From positions 93,908 through 157,907 of the forward strand of contig SVMD01000004.1 of NCBI GenBank assembly GCA_015067615.1: a stretch of 64,000 nt of DNA, written 5' to 3'. The position numbers were made by a program, and so were the translations under genes. Numbering within the stretch: the first letter of the stretch is position 1; each line of letters opens with the position of its first letter. The notes under the pieces were generated by a model. That model did no database searches. It saw only the letters and a program-made list of their open reading frames with translations, and was not told the DNA's origin. This document shows positions 17,314 to 25,754 of this stretch, in pieces. Source of the DNA: Oscillospiraceae bacterium (GTDB lineage: Bacteria > Bacillota > Clostridia > Oscillospirales > Oscillospiraceae).

Positions 17314-18312
17314 TTATCCGACAATACCGCTTCGCTCCACACCTTCGATGAAATGCTTCTGCAGCAGCACATAGATCAGGACCACCGGGATCATCATCAG
17401 CACGATACCCGCATCCAGATACAGGTTCTGAATGGTCTTGTCCATGATCTGATACTGGTTGGCGATATTGGCCACCAGAGACGAGATCCGGATGCCGATG
17501 GACTGGTCCTGGGGAATCAGGAACAGCTTGGCAAAGAAGGTATCGTTATACTGCCAGACCAGGGAGAACACCGCCACGGTGATCACGGAGGGCACCGCGT
17601 TGGGAAGCATCACCCGGAAATAGGTATACCAGATGCCCGCGCCGTCCACCAGCGCCGCTTCCTCGATCTCCTTGGGCAGTCCCCGGAAGAACTGGTTGAA
17701 AATGTAGATGTACAGGCCGGACCGGAGACCGCAGCCGAAAAGGGTCATAATGTACATGGGAACCGGCGTGCCCATGAAGGACAGGGGCTGACCGAAAATC
17801 AGGGTACACAGTCCGAAGGGATCGAACAGCCGGAAGGTCATGTACAGCGGCAGCATGATGGTATGGGTGGGGATGACGATCATGATCACCACGCAGCCAA
17901 ATAGCAGGCCCTTCAGGGGAAAATCAAACCTGGCAAAGCCGTAGCCCACCATGGAGCAGGTGAAGATCTGCATCAGCATCAGGATCAGGGAAAATACCAG
18001 GGACTTGATCATGGTGGGCAGGTAATCCAGAATCTCAACGGCCATCTCATAGCGTTCCAGGGTGGGATCCTGGGGGATCAGGTACACCATGGGATTATAG
18101 GCGTCCTTATTGGAGAAGAAGGAGTTGGAGATGATGCCGAACACCGGCGCCAGGATCATATAGCAGATTCCCAGGATGATGATAAACCGGAACAGTCCCA
18201 TCAGGAATTCCTTGAAGGAATTTGCCAGGGCCTGCCGCTCGTTCATGGCAGTGGCTTCGTCGCTCAGGGAGGAAAGATGCTTTTTCAGAAAGCGCTTTAT
18301 AAACTGGATCAT
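17314..18312 (-). CDS. Sugar ABC transporter permease, MalG-like (332 aa)
   Basis: A CUT1 inner-membrane permease with six predicted membrane segments after a charged N-terminal extension of about 40 residues. The EAA cytoplasmic loop that contacts the ATPase is seen as EAALVDGAGIWYTYFRVMLP. It pairs with the permease directly upstream (18331-19242). Start ATG has GAAAGGAGAG upstream. No ATP-binding subunit is encoded in the locus, so a shared MsmX-type ATPase is expected. The 121-base gap to the next gene holds nothing else that I can recognise. Confidence 0.9.
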   Translation of the reverse strand: MIQFIKRFLKKHLSSLSDEATAMNERQALANSFKEFLMGLFRFIIILGICYMILAPVFGIISNSFFSNKDAYNPMVYLIPQDPTLERYEMAVEILDYLPTMIKSLVFSLILMLMQIFTCSMVGYGFARFDFPLKGLLFGCVVIMIVIPTHTIMLPLYMTFRLFDPFGLCTLIFGQPLSFMGTPVPMYIMTLFGCGLRSGLYIYIFNQFFRGLPKEIEEAALVDGAGIWYTYFRVMLPNAVPSVITVAVFSLVWQYNDTFFAKLFLIPQDQSIGIRISSLVANIANQYQIMDKTIQNLYLDAGIVLMMIPVVLIYVLLQKHFIEGVERSGIVG

Positions 18313-18330
18313 GGTTCCACTCTCCTTTCC

Positions 18331-19242
18331 TCAATTGTAATAGAAGGTCTTTTTCTGGATGAAGCTGACCACCAACGCCAGGATCGCGCAGGTCACCAGG
18401 GTGCTGACCAGACTGAATACGGAGCTGAGACCGTAGTTGAAGTCAGAGAAGGCTGTGGTATAGGCCAGGTTGACCACATCACTGTCAATAAAGCTGTCCA
18501 CTACGGTGTAGACCACATTGGTAATGATGTGGGGCATCACCATGGGGAAGGTGACCTTCCAGAAGGTCTCATAGGCGGTGGCGCCTTCGATCTTGGCAAC
18601 CTCATAGAGCGATCCGGGGATGGACTGGAGCGCCGCGATGAAGATGACGATCTGCACACCGGAGGCGGAGATGATGCTGGTGATCCGGTCCACCGCACCC
18701 ACGATATACCCCAGCAGCTGCTTGGGGATCATCAGGTTACCGAACAGGTCGATGTAGTAGGACATGCCCATGCCCACCGTCTCGGCGGCCATTTCCTGGC
18801 TGGAGGCGCTGACACCGGTGGCAACCATCATGGTGGCGGTTTCCACCGCGTCCACAATGGCTTCGGCATTCAGGATCACGGGCAGGAAGAAGATGGCCCG
18901 GACCAGGGTTCTGCCGGGGAATTTCCGGTTGAGCATCAGTGCCATGAACAGGCTGAAAAAGATGATCAGTGGTACATCGATGACCATGTCCATGACGGAG
19001 GTGGTCAGGATCTGCTTGAAGCTGCCGTGGGCGGTGAAGGCGTAGAGGAAATTCTTCAGGCCCACAAATTCCAGGGTATAGCCGCCGTTGACCACATCCA
19101 TGGTTAGCTCCGACAGGGAAAACTGGGTGGTCATGAACAGGCTTCTGACATAGAACACCAGAAAGCCGATAAACCAGGGCAGAATGAACAGATAACCGCT
19201 CAGGGTTCGCTTCTGACTTAGGGTCAGTTTACGCTTTTTCAC
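18331..19242 (-). CDS. Sugar ABC transporter permease, MalF-like (303 aa)
   Basis: A CUT1 permease with six membrane segments. The N-terminus GYLFILPWFIGFLVFYV is the usual first segment, and the EAA loop is YEVAKIEGATAYETFWKVTFP. GTG start with GGAGG 7 bases upstream. It lies 12 bases after the DUF5696-like gene and is the partner of the MalG-like permease downstream. Together with the lipoprotein at 13794 it makes the second oligosaccharide importer of the locus. Confidence 0.9.
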   Translation of the reverse strand: MKKRKLTLSQKRTLSGYLFILPWFIGFLVFYVRSLFMTTQFSLSELTMDVVNGGYTLEFVGLKNFLYAFTAHGSFKQILTTSVMDMVIDVPLIIFFSLFMALMLNRKFPGRTLVRAIFFLPVILNAEAIVDAVETATMMVATGVSASSQEMAAETVGMGMSYYIDLFGNLMIPKQLLGYIVGAVDRITSIISASGVQIVIFIAALQSIPGSLYEVAKIEGATAYETFWKVTFPMVMPHIITNVVYTVVDSFIDSDVVNLAYTTAFSDFNYGLSSVFSLVSTLVTCAILALVVSFIQKKTFYYN

Positions 19243-19254
19243 ATCTGCACCTCC

Positions 19255-21843
19255 TTATCTGACTTCGCAGCTCATGGCGCCGACCCGGATGCCATCGGCA
19301 CTGAGTGCGGTGCCGGTGTAATTGACATAGATGGTCACACCGTTGCTGTAGACGATTTTTCTGATGCCGTTGGCCAGGATCTCATGGGATTCCATGGTGG
19401 CTCCGGAAACCCGGCTCAGAACACCGTTCACCTCAGCATACACCTCCGCGGCCTTGTCAGCCCAGGTGGCGAAGGTGGTTGCGTAATTGCTGTTCATGCC
19501 GGAATACTTCATGTCCGTGGTGGGCTTCCAGGTGAACAGGAAGTGGGGCGCGGCGCCGTATTCGATCATGGTCAGAACCTGCATCCGCTCGTCGGACACA
19601 TCCGTCAGGTTGAACACATTACCGCAGTAGTCGATGGAGCCATGGACGATCATCTCATACAGGGGGATGTTGGCATCCACGATCACATAGTCGTTGTCAT
19701 TCAGCGGAAGATTGATGATATCATCGGAAACGGCCCAGGCGTAATCGTTGGCCTGGCTGACCAGCACATTCTTCTGCGTGGCGGAGATGGTTTCCAGCAT
19801 GGCTTCCACCACATCCAGAGCCGCTTCCCGGTGGATCTGATTGCTGCGCTTCTTGTCCGAGTGGATGGCGGAGCCCAAATCTCTCAGGGAAATGCCGTCC
19901 ACATCGTAGCCTGCGAATCTGTCGGCAAACTCCGTTACATACCGGACCAGGAATTTGGGGGAGATCAGGTCGTACATGGTCTCGCTGTAGCCCATGGAGG
20001 AGGTCTGCCGGAGAGTGACCGGATTGACCTGGCCGAAGGAAGCCACATAGCCGCTGCCGTAATACTTGGCGCTTTCCGCCTGATAGTTGTAGCGCTTGCT
20101 GTTGTAGGTCACCTTCTGGAAGGCCACGTCCGAATAAAGGGTGCCGCCGTTTTCCGCAACCGCGGCGTTCAGCGCTTCCAGGCCCCGCTTGCCGCCCAGC
20201 TTGTGGGAAATGCGGATCTTATTTGGCACATCGTGGTAGTAGCCGCCGTTGAACCAGCCCTGCAGATTCATGACCTGATTGGAAATGCCCGCCTCGGCCA
20301 GAGTATCGGAGATCTGCTGAGCCTCCTCAAAGGTGGTCATGGCGGTGAGGCCCATGTACTGCTTGCCCAGGAAGAATTCCGTCATCTCCACACCTGCGAT
20401 CACATCGTAGTAGAACTTGATGCTTTCCGCTTCGGTTTTGGGTTTGAGAACGCCCTCCTGAATCAGGCGGTCACGGTAGTAATTGGCAATGCCGGTATAT
20501 CCCTGATGCGCACGGTCAAGGAACGTATAGCGAACCGTTAGATTGTGATCGTAGGGATTCGGTTCCACAATGGGAAGGGCCGCTTCGTTGCCGGTGGTGC
20601 CGAACATCTCCAGGGTTTCGCTGCCCCGGATGACAAAGGTAGTATAGGCGTAATTGTAATTGTTGACCTTACCCGCAATGCCCGCGGTGATATGGGCCAG
20701 GGACGCGCCGTCTTCCACGGTGGCCAGAATGGTTCCCCGCTCCTTGGCAAGTCCGAACAGGGCCATAGCTGCGTTGTGGGAGGATTCCATCACCGTGTAG
20801 TCCGCAGCTAGCATATCGATGCCGTAGATATACTGGGAATAGTTTCCGGCAGCGGTTTTGCCGTTATTGAAGTTGATAATGGAGCCGTCGCCGTTGGGAA
20901 CGACGATGTAGCCGCTTTCACTGTCATCCGCCGCAGCAAAGCTGCGCAGAAGCTGGATCCGGAAAATGGACGCGCCGCCATTTTCCTCAATGGCGCTGAC
21001 AGGTACCGAAACGTCCAGATGATCATCTGTCAGGCGGTATTCCAGTGCCACCTTGAAGGAAACGGGAACGGTTACATTGGAGCCGGCCAGGGCCATCTGG
21101 GCCACATAGTCCTCTTCCGTAAATCCGGCGGATTCCAGCATGGCCTGGATCTTTGCCTGCACATTGCGGTTATTCCGGGCTGTTTTCAGCAGCTGACGCA
21201 TACCGGACACATCGGAATTGGCGGTGTAGTACCGGCCAAAGGCGGCTGCATCGGTTTCGGACAGCACTGCCGCGATTTCTTCAAATTTCTCTTCCGACAT
21301 ATACTGGGGAACGATGCCGGTGGCATTGGAGAAATCTCCCAGCTCATAGATCACCCGCAGACCGTTTTCGATCTTTTCATAGCTGAACTGCTTCCGCTCC
21401 ACGGACATGGACCAGGAATCGTAGATACCCTCTGTCCGGGAAGCGTTGAAATAGTTGATGATCAGATGGGATTTTAAGTAATCCTTGTTCACGGCGTTGG
21501 CCACCGGATCATCATCCGCTTCGGGAGGTACCGCGAAGGTGATCTCTCCGGTGCGCTTGTCGCGAACCGCCACGTCGGTGGTATCTTCATTCAGATACAG
21601 CTGCAAATCGTCGCTTTCGGTGACAAGCAGGTAATCCTCATAGCCCGGAAGCGCCTGCTTCTGAAGCTTCAGTTCGGTTCCTTCTGCCACGGTGTAGGTG
21701 GACAGGTAATCCCGGTACTGGTTAAAGAAGGTGAAGCGCACCAGGTAATAGCCCAGGTAGACTGTGCCGATGACAAGTGCCAGAACAACCAGAGCGATGA
21801 GCAGTTTTTGTCCGATGCTGAGAGGCTTTCTTGTTTTTTTCAT
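19255..21843 (-). CDS. DUF5696-like membrane-anchored extracellular protein (862 aa)
   Basis: One N-terminal membrane segment (about 13-35) anchors a large extracellular part. The protein matches what I recall of the DUF5696 family, found beside CUT1 transporters in Firmicutes. The region from about 480 to 800 reads like a TIM-barrel glycosidase domain (AGISNQVMNLQGWFNGGYY, YDVDGISLRDLGSAIH, then a late NSNYATTFATWADKAAEVY). Acidic residues suitable for catalysis are present, but no activity is established. It sits between YIP1 and the second permease pair with GGAGG upstream. A role in processing or delivering glycan to the transporters is inferred only from position. Confidence 0.7.
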   Translation of the reverse strand: MKKTRKPLSIGQKLLIALVVLALVIGTVYLGYYLVRFTFFNQYRDYLSTYTVAEGTELKLQKQALPGYEDYLLVTESDDLQLYLNEDTTDVAVRDKRTGEITFAVPPEADDDPVANAVNKDYLKSHLIINYFNASRTEGIYDSWSMSVERKQFSYEKIENGLRVIYELGDFSNATGIVPQYMSEEKFEEIAAVLSETDAAAFGRYYTANSDVSGMRQLLKTARNNRNVQAKIQAMLESAGFTEEDYVAQMALAGSNVTVPVSFKVALEYRLTDDHLDVSVPVSAIEENGGASIFRIQLLRSFAAADDSESGYIVVPNGDGSIINFNNGKTAAGNYSQYIYGIDMLAADYTVMESSHNAAMALFGLAKERGTILATVEDGASLAHITAGIAGKVNNYNYAYTTFVIRGSETLEMFGTTGNEAALPIVEPNPYDHNLTVRYTFLDRAHQGYTGIANYYRDRLIQEGVLKPKTEAESIKFYYDVIAGVEMTEFFLGKQYMGLTAMTTFEEAQQISDTLAEAGISNQVMNLQGWFNGGYYHDVPNKIRISHKLGGKRGLEALNAAVAENGGTLYSDVAFQKVTYNSKRYNYQAESAKYYGSGYVASFGQVNPVTLRQTSSMGYSETMYDLISPKFLVRYVTEFADRFAGYDVDGISLRDLGSAIHSDKKRSNQIHREAALDVVEAMLETISATQKNVLVSQANDYAWAVSDDIINLPLNDNDYVIVDANIPLYEMIVHGSIDYCGNVFNLTDVSDERMQVLTMIEYGAAPHFLFTWKPTTDMKYSGMNSNYATTFATWADKAAEVYAEVNGVLSRVSGATMESHEILANGIRKIVYSNGVTIYVNYTGTALSADGIRVGAMSCEVR

Positions 21844-21854
21844 AACCGCACCTC

Positions 21855-22487
21855 CTACATCCGGAATATAATCTCGGTGTACAGGGATCTGAGGAAATTA
21901 TATACCTGTCCGATGAGATCTGCCAGCAGAAGGCCCACAAAAATGATGATCAGGATCGCCACAAAGGTAAGCAGCAGTGTCAGCAGCGTTCTGCCCAGGG
22001 TGTAATTGTGCACCTGCATAATGCCGATCAGCATCAGGGCAACGGCATAGGCGATGCCCACACCGATGATCAGGGTATAGAACGCGGCCTCCTCCTCGGT
22101 GATCACATGGCTCATGGCGGTGGCAAGCAGGAACACGGGGATCAGCGGTGCGCAGCCGTAGCCGATGGCAATGGCAATGTCCTTCATCCGTCCCTCGCCG
22201 TTCATCAGGCAGGTGATGGACCAGTTGGACACGCACAGCAGTGCATACAGCAGCAGCACGCCGGAAAGCTCTTCCAGAGAGTCCACCGTTGTGGGCTCCA
22301 CATCATTGACGATGAAATTCGCGCCGATGCGGTTCAGGGAGAAACAGAGGGAGAAGCCGATGACCAGCAGAATGGCGATGGGCACGCTGCCCCGGTCCTG
22401 ATGCCGGATCCAGTAAAAACCGTCAACAGGGTGGCTCATGGTGTAAAGCAGATACTGCCACTTTTCCCTGGAGAAGTACTTTTTCAT
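21855..22487 (-). CDS. YIP1-family membrane protein (210 aa)
   Basis: A soluble N-terminal part (DGFYWIRHQDRGSVPIA) is followed by five predicted membrane segments, as in the YIP1 family. Its ATG overlaps the stop of the NHL-repeat gene by 4 bases, so translation is coupled. The NHL, YIP1 and DUF5696 genes form one block between two permease pairs. Its role in sugar uptake is unknown. Confidence 0.75.
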   Translation of the reverse strand: MKKYFSREKWQYLLYTMSHPVDGFYWIRHQDRGSVPIAILLVIGFSLCFSLNRIGANFIVNDVEPTTVDSLEELSGVLLLYALLCVSNWSITCLMNGEGRMKDIAIAIGYGCAPLIPVFLLATAMSHVITEEEAAFYTLIIGVGIAYAVALMLIGIMQVHNYTLGRTLLTLLLTFVAILIIIFVGLLLADLIGQVYNFLRSLYTEIIFRM

Positions 22488-23953
22488 TTCCCGCTGCCCC
22501 CTTCCCTGCTGTATTCTTTTCTTTCACGGATCTTCAGGAAGACCCAGATACCGGCAGTGATGACCACCGCGCCGGTGAGGACCTGTCCTAAGTACCGGCG
22601 GAGGATCTCACTGCGGTAGCGCTTGAAGGCCACGGAGTAGTAATCCCGGTTCATACCCAGTTTCAGGTATTTCATCGCCATCTCGTTGTCGCCCGCGGAG
22701 AGATAGGCCTTGCCGATGCCGGTATTGGCCAGCTCGTTGTTTTCATCCAGTTCCAGCACCCGCTGCCACAGTTCAACAGCCAGTGCTTCATCGCCGTCAT
22801 GCCGAAGAGCCACCGCCTCGTTGATCAGACTGCCGTATTCCGTAGGCGCGAAGCAGTAGATCTCATTGCGGGTGGCATCCAGCACCAGCAGCTGATTGTT
22901 CCACTGCTCGATGGCGGAGGGGGTGTTGAAGGTACCGGCCTGGGTTCCCAGACCGCCGAAAATGTACAGCAGATTGCCTTCGTGGTCGTAGGTGAAGACG
23001 CGGCCGCGCTTGCGGTCCAGCAGCGAGTAGATGCCGTGGCCCCGATAGACCACGTCCGTGATCTGGCTGGGACCTGCATAGGCGCCGGAGCCGCCGCTCC
23101 ACAGGTCGCCGCCCACATGCTCGTTACGGCCCTTCTTGATCACGTCCTCGCCCCGGGGATTCAGGCGTCTGACGCCCTGCTCGCCGGTCTCGTCGATGTT
23201 GGTGGCGTATACAAAGCCATCCTCATCAATGTCCATGCCGGTAAATTCGGTGGCGATGTAAAGGGTCTGGTTTTCACGCTCTTCCTTGGTAGCCACCTTC
23301 TTCCAGAACTTCTCCCACAGGCTCAGGTTCACATTGATGGTGCCGAAAAAGCCGGAAAACTGGCCTTCGGTCTCAAAAACCATAATGCCCTGGAACATAT
23401 TCTGGGCGATGCAGTAGATTCGGTCGGCGTAGTCAACGGATACCTTCAGGGGTTTGAATACGAAGTTGTCGCCCAGTACGTCGGACTGGGGATTTTCCAC
23501 GATCTTCACCAGGGTTCCGTCCAGCTCCAGCACCACGATCCGCTTATTTTCACGGTCCGCGATGTACAGCTGGTTGTTTTCGGATACGCAGACGCCTGTA
23601 GGGGCGTTGAAGGTATCCTCCGCACCGGAATTGTCAAAGGAATCAATGACCCGGACAACCTCCAGTGTGTTTTCTTCCACCACAACAATGCGGTTATTGC
23701 CGGTATCGGCAATGTACAGGTCACCATCCGGCGCCACACAGATATCCTGGGGCTTGGAGAAAGCGCCGATGTCCAGGCTGATGCCGGAAATCACGCTGTC
23801 CGGCACATAGGGGGCCGGGGTCTGGACCACATTTTCCCAGTAGTCGTAATTGTAGCTGTCATAGGGCACCGCCCCCGCCTGCACCGGGAAGGACAGCAGG
23901 AACAGCACCAGAGCCAGCAGCAGGGTAAAGGTTCGTTTGATGATATGTTTCAT
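22484..23953 (-). CDS. NHL-repeat beta-propeller protein with TPR and C-terminal membrane segment (489 aa)
   Basis: A signal peptide (about 1-28) is followed by NHL-type repeats from about 65 to 370 (for example ICVAPDGDLYIADTGNNRIVVV and VCVSENNQLYIADRENKRIVVL), which build a beta-propeller. A short TPR-like helical part (about 375-440) and a hydrophobic segment near 460 with a basic tail place the propeller outside the membrane. NHL propellers bind protein or glycan partners and are not usually enzymes. It is translationally coupled to the YIP1 gene and 12 bases after a permease gene, so it is probably an accessory part of this transport locus. Confidence 0.8.
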   Translation of the reverse strand: MKHIIKRTFTLLLALVLFLLSFPVQAGAVPYDSYNYDYWENVVQTPAPYVPDSVISGISLDIGAFSKPQDICVAPDGDLYIADTGNNRIVVVEENTLEVVRVIDSFDNSGAEDTFNAPTGVCVSENNQLYIADRENKRIVVLELDGTLVKIVENPQSDVLGDNFVFKPLKVSVDYADRIYCIAQNMFQGIMVFETEGQFSGFFGTINVNLSLWEKFWKKVATKEERENQTLYIATEFTGMDIDEDGFVYATNIDETGEQGVRRLNPRGEDVIKKGRNEHVGGDLWSGGSGAYAGPSQITDVVYRGHGIYSLLDRKRGRVFTYDHEGNLLYIFGGLGTQAGTFNTPSAIEQWNNQLLVLDATRNEIYCFAPTEYGSLINEAVALRHDGDEALAVELWQRVLELDENNELANTGIGKAYLSAGDNEMAMKYLKLGMNRDYYSVAFKRYRSEILRRYLGQVLTGAVVITAGIWVFLKIRERKEYSREGGSGK

Positions 23954-23965
23954 GGCACTTCCCTC

Positions 23966-24832
23966 CTATTCCTTCATACCGGAGGTGGTCATGGTTTCCA
24001 GAACGTTGCTCTGACAGATCAGGAAGAACGTAATGGGAATGGCCGCAATGATAAAGGTGACGGCCGCGCTGGCGCCTGCCCGGGCAGTGCCGCCTGCGGC
24101 GATCTGCTGCAGGGCAAACTGCAAAGGCTTCAGCTCCTCATCCCGCAGGAACATGGCGCCGGTATTGCCCCACATCTGCTGGAACTGGAAGATCGCCAGG
24201 GTCAGCCAGGCGGGCTTGACGTTGGGCATGACAATGGTCATAAACACCCGGAATTCACTGGCGCCGTCCAGGCGGGCGGACTCCATCAGGGAATTGGGCA
24301 GCTGATCGATGAACTGCTTCATGAGGTACAGGCCCATGCCGTAGGAGCAGGCAGGCAGGATCAGAGCCAGATAGGTGTTGTTGATGCCCAGCCAGGAGAT
24401 GATCATGTAGTTGGGGATCTGGGTAACTGTCCAGGAGAACATCATGGACAAAACCACCATGTTAAACAGGGTATCCCGGCCCTTGAACCGGTGCTTGGAC
24501 AGAGGGTAGGCCGCCAGGGACGCCAGGATCACATGGCCCACGGTGCCGCCGACGGTGATGATGACCGTATTGAGCAGGTACCGGGAGAAGGGCACCCAGG
24601 AGGAATTCATGGCCACAAACAGATCCACGAAATTATCCAGGGTGGGATTCCGGACGAACAGCTTAGGCGGATACTGGAACAGCTCGTCCAGGGGTTTCAG
24701 GGCGTTGTTGACGATCATCACCAGAGGCAGGGCCATCAGAACGCCGAAAATACCCATCAGGAAGAACAGAAGACCGTTGCCCGCCACGGAGCGGTTCAGC
24801 TTCTGGGTCTTGAATATTTTCATTCTTTTCAT
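23966..24832 (-). CDS. Sugar ABC transporter permease, MalG-like (288 aa)
   Basis: A CUT1 permease with six membrane segments and the EAA loop MESARLDGASEFRVFMTIVMP. It overlaps the upstream permease gene by 4 bases. The start has GGAGGG 7 bases before ATG. It forms the first importer of the locus with the permease at 24829 and the 1000-residue binding protein. The C-terminus ends with LETMTTSGMKE, typical of this permease group. Confidence 0.9.
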   Translation of the reverse strand: MKRMKIFKTQKLNRSVAGNGLLFFLMGIFGVLMALPLVMIVNNALKPLDELFQYPPKLFVRNPTLDNFVDLFVAMNSSWVPFSRYLLNTVIITVGGTVGHVILASLAAYPLSKHRFKGRDTLFNMVVLSMMFSWTVTQIPNYMIISWLGINNTYLALILPACSYGMGLYLMKQFIDQLPNSLMESARLDGASEFRVFMTIVMPNVKPAWLTLAIFQFQQMWGNTGAMFLRDEELKPLQFALQQIAAGGTARAGASAAVTFIIAAIPITFFLICQSNVLETMTTSGMKE

Positions 24833-25752
24833 TCGCCGACCCTCCTCAGAAGCTTCTGAACCAGCTTGTTGGTGCCCACCATCAGCAGGAACAGAATGGT
24901 CGCAATGGCTGAGGCATAGCCCATCTCAAACCGGACGGTACCGTAGTCCAGTAGGTGGGTAACCACCGTGGAACCGGCATAGTTCACCGACGGGTTGCCC
25001 GCCAGCTGAATGGAGATATCCGCGATGGCAAAGGACTGGGTGATCTGCATCACGGCACCGAACATCAGCTGGGGCTTCATGGCGGGCAGGGTAATGTACC
25101 ACAGCTCCTGCCAGCGGTTTTTCACACCGTCCAGCACCGCGGCTTCGTACATATTCTTGTCCACGGTCTGCAAGCCCGCGATGAAGGACAGGAAGCCGGT
25201 GCCAAGGCTGAGCCACAGCTGAACCACGATCAGCATGGGCATCACATATTTTTCCGTCTTCATCCAGATGATGGCTTCGTTGATGATGTCCCACTCCAGC
25301 AGGATACCGTTCAGGAAACCATAGCGGTCGCCGGTGAGGATGATCTGCCAGATCATGTAGGCATTGCCGCAGATGGAGGGGGCATAGAAGATCAGGGTCA
25401 GAAAAGCTCTTAATTTGCCGGAGAACTCATTGATGATCCAGGCGAACAGCAGGCACATCATATAGCTGACAGGGCCCGTGATCACCGCGAAGAGCAGGGT
25501 ATTCTTCAGGGCCACGATGAACAGGTCATCGTTGACCAGCAGCCGGATGTAGTTGGTCCAGCCGGTGAATTCCGGCCATTCCAGCATATTGAAATCCGTA
25601 AAGCTCAGCACGATGGAGGCCAGAACCGGGAGCACCGTAAAGAAGAAGAAGAGAATGAAGTATGGGGCGATCATCAGGTAGGAAGGCATGCTCTTTTTCA
25701 GCTCCGCGTTCAGCCGCAGGGCCGGTGCTTTCTTCTGTTTCAGTTGTACCAT
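24829..25752 (-). CDS. Sugar ABC transporter permease, MalF/LplB-like (307 aa)
   Basis: A CUT1 permease with six membrane segments (first segment YLMIAPYFILFFFFTVLPVLA) and an EAA loop YEAAVLDGVKNRWQELWYITLP. The ATG at 25752 is preferred over a GTG at 25758 because GGGAGG lies 9 to 10 bases before the ATG but only about 3 before the GTG. It follows the solute-binding fusion gene almost without a gap and is coupled to the next permease. Confidence 0.9.
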   Translation of the reverse strand: MVQLKQKKAPALRLNAELKKSMPSYLMIAPYFILFFFFTVLPVLASIVLSFTDFNMLEWPEFTGWTNYIRLLVNDDLFIVALKNTLLFAVITGPVSYMMCLLFAWIINEFSGKLRAFLTLIFYAPSICGNAYMIWQIILTGDRYGFLNGILLEWDIINEAIIWMKTEKYVMPMLIVVQLWLSLGTGFLSFIAGLQTVDKNMYEAAVLDGVKNRWQELWYITLPAMKPQLMFGAVMQITQSFAIADISIQLAGNPSVNYAGSTVVTHLLDYGTVRFEMGYASAIATILFLLMVGTNKLVQKLLRRVGE

Positions 25753-25754
25753 AC

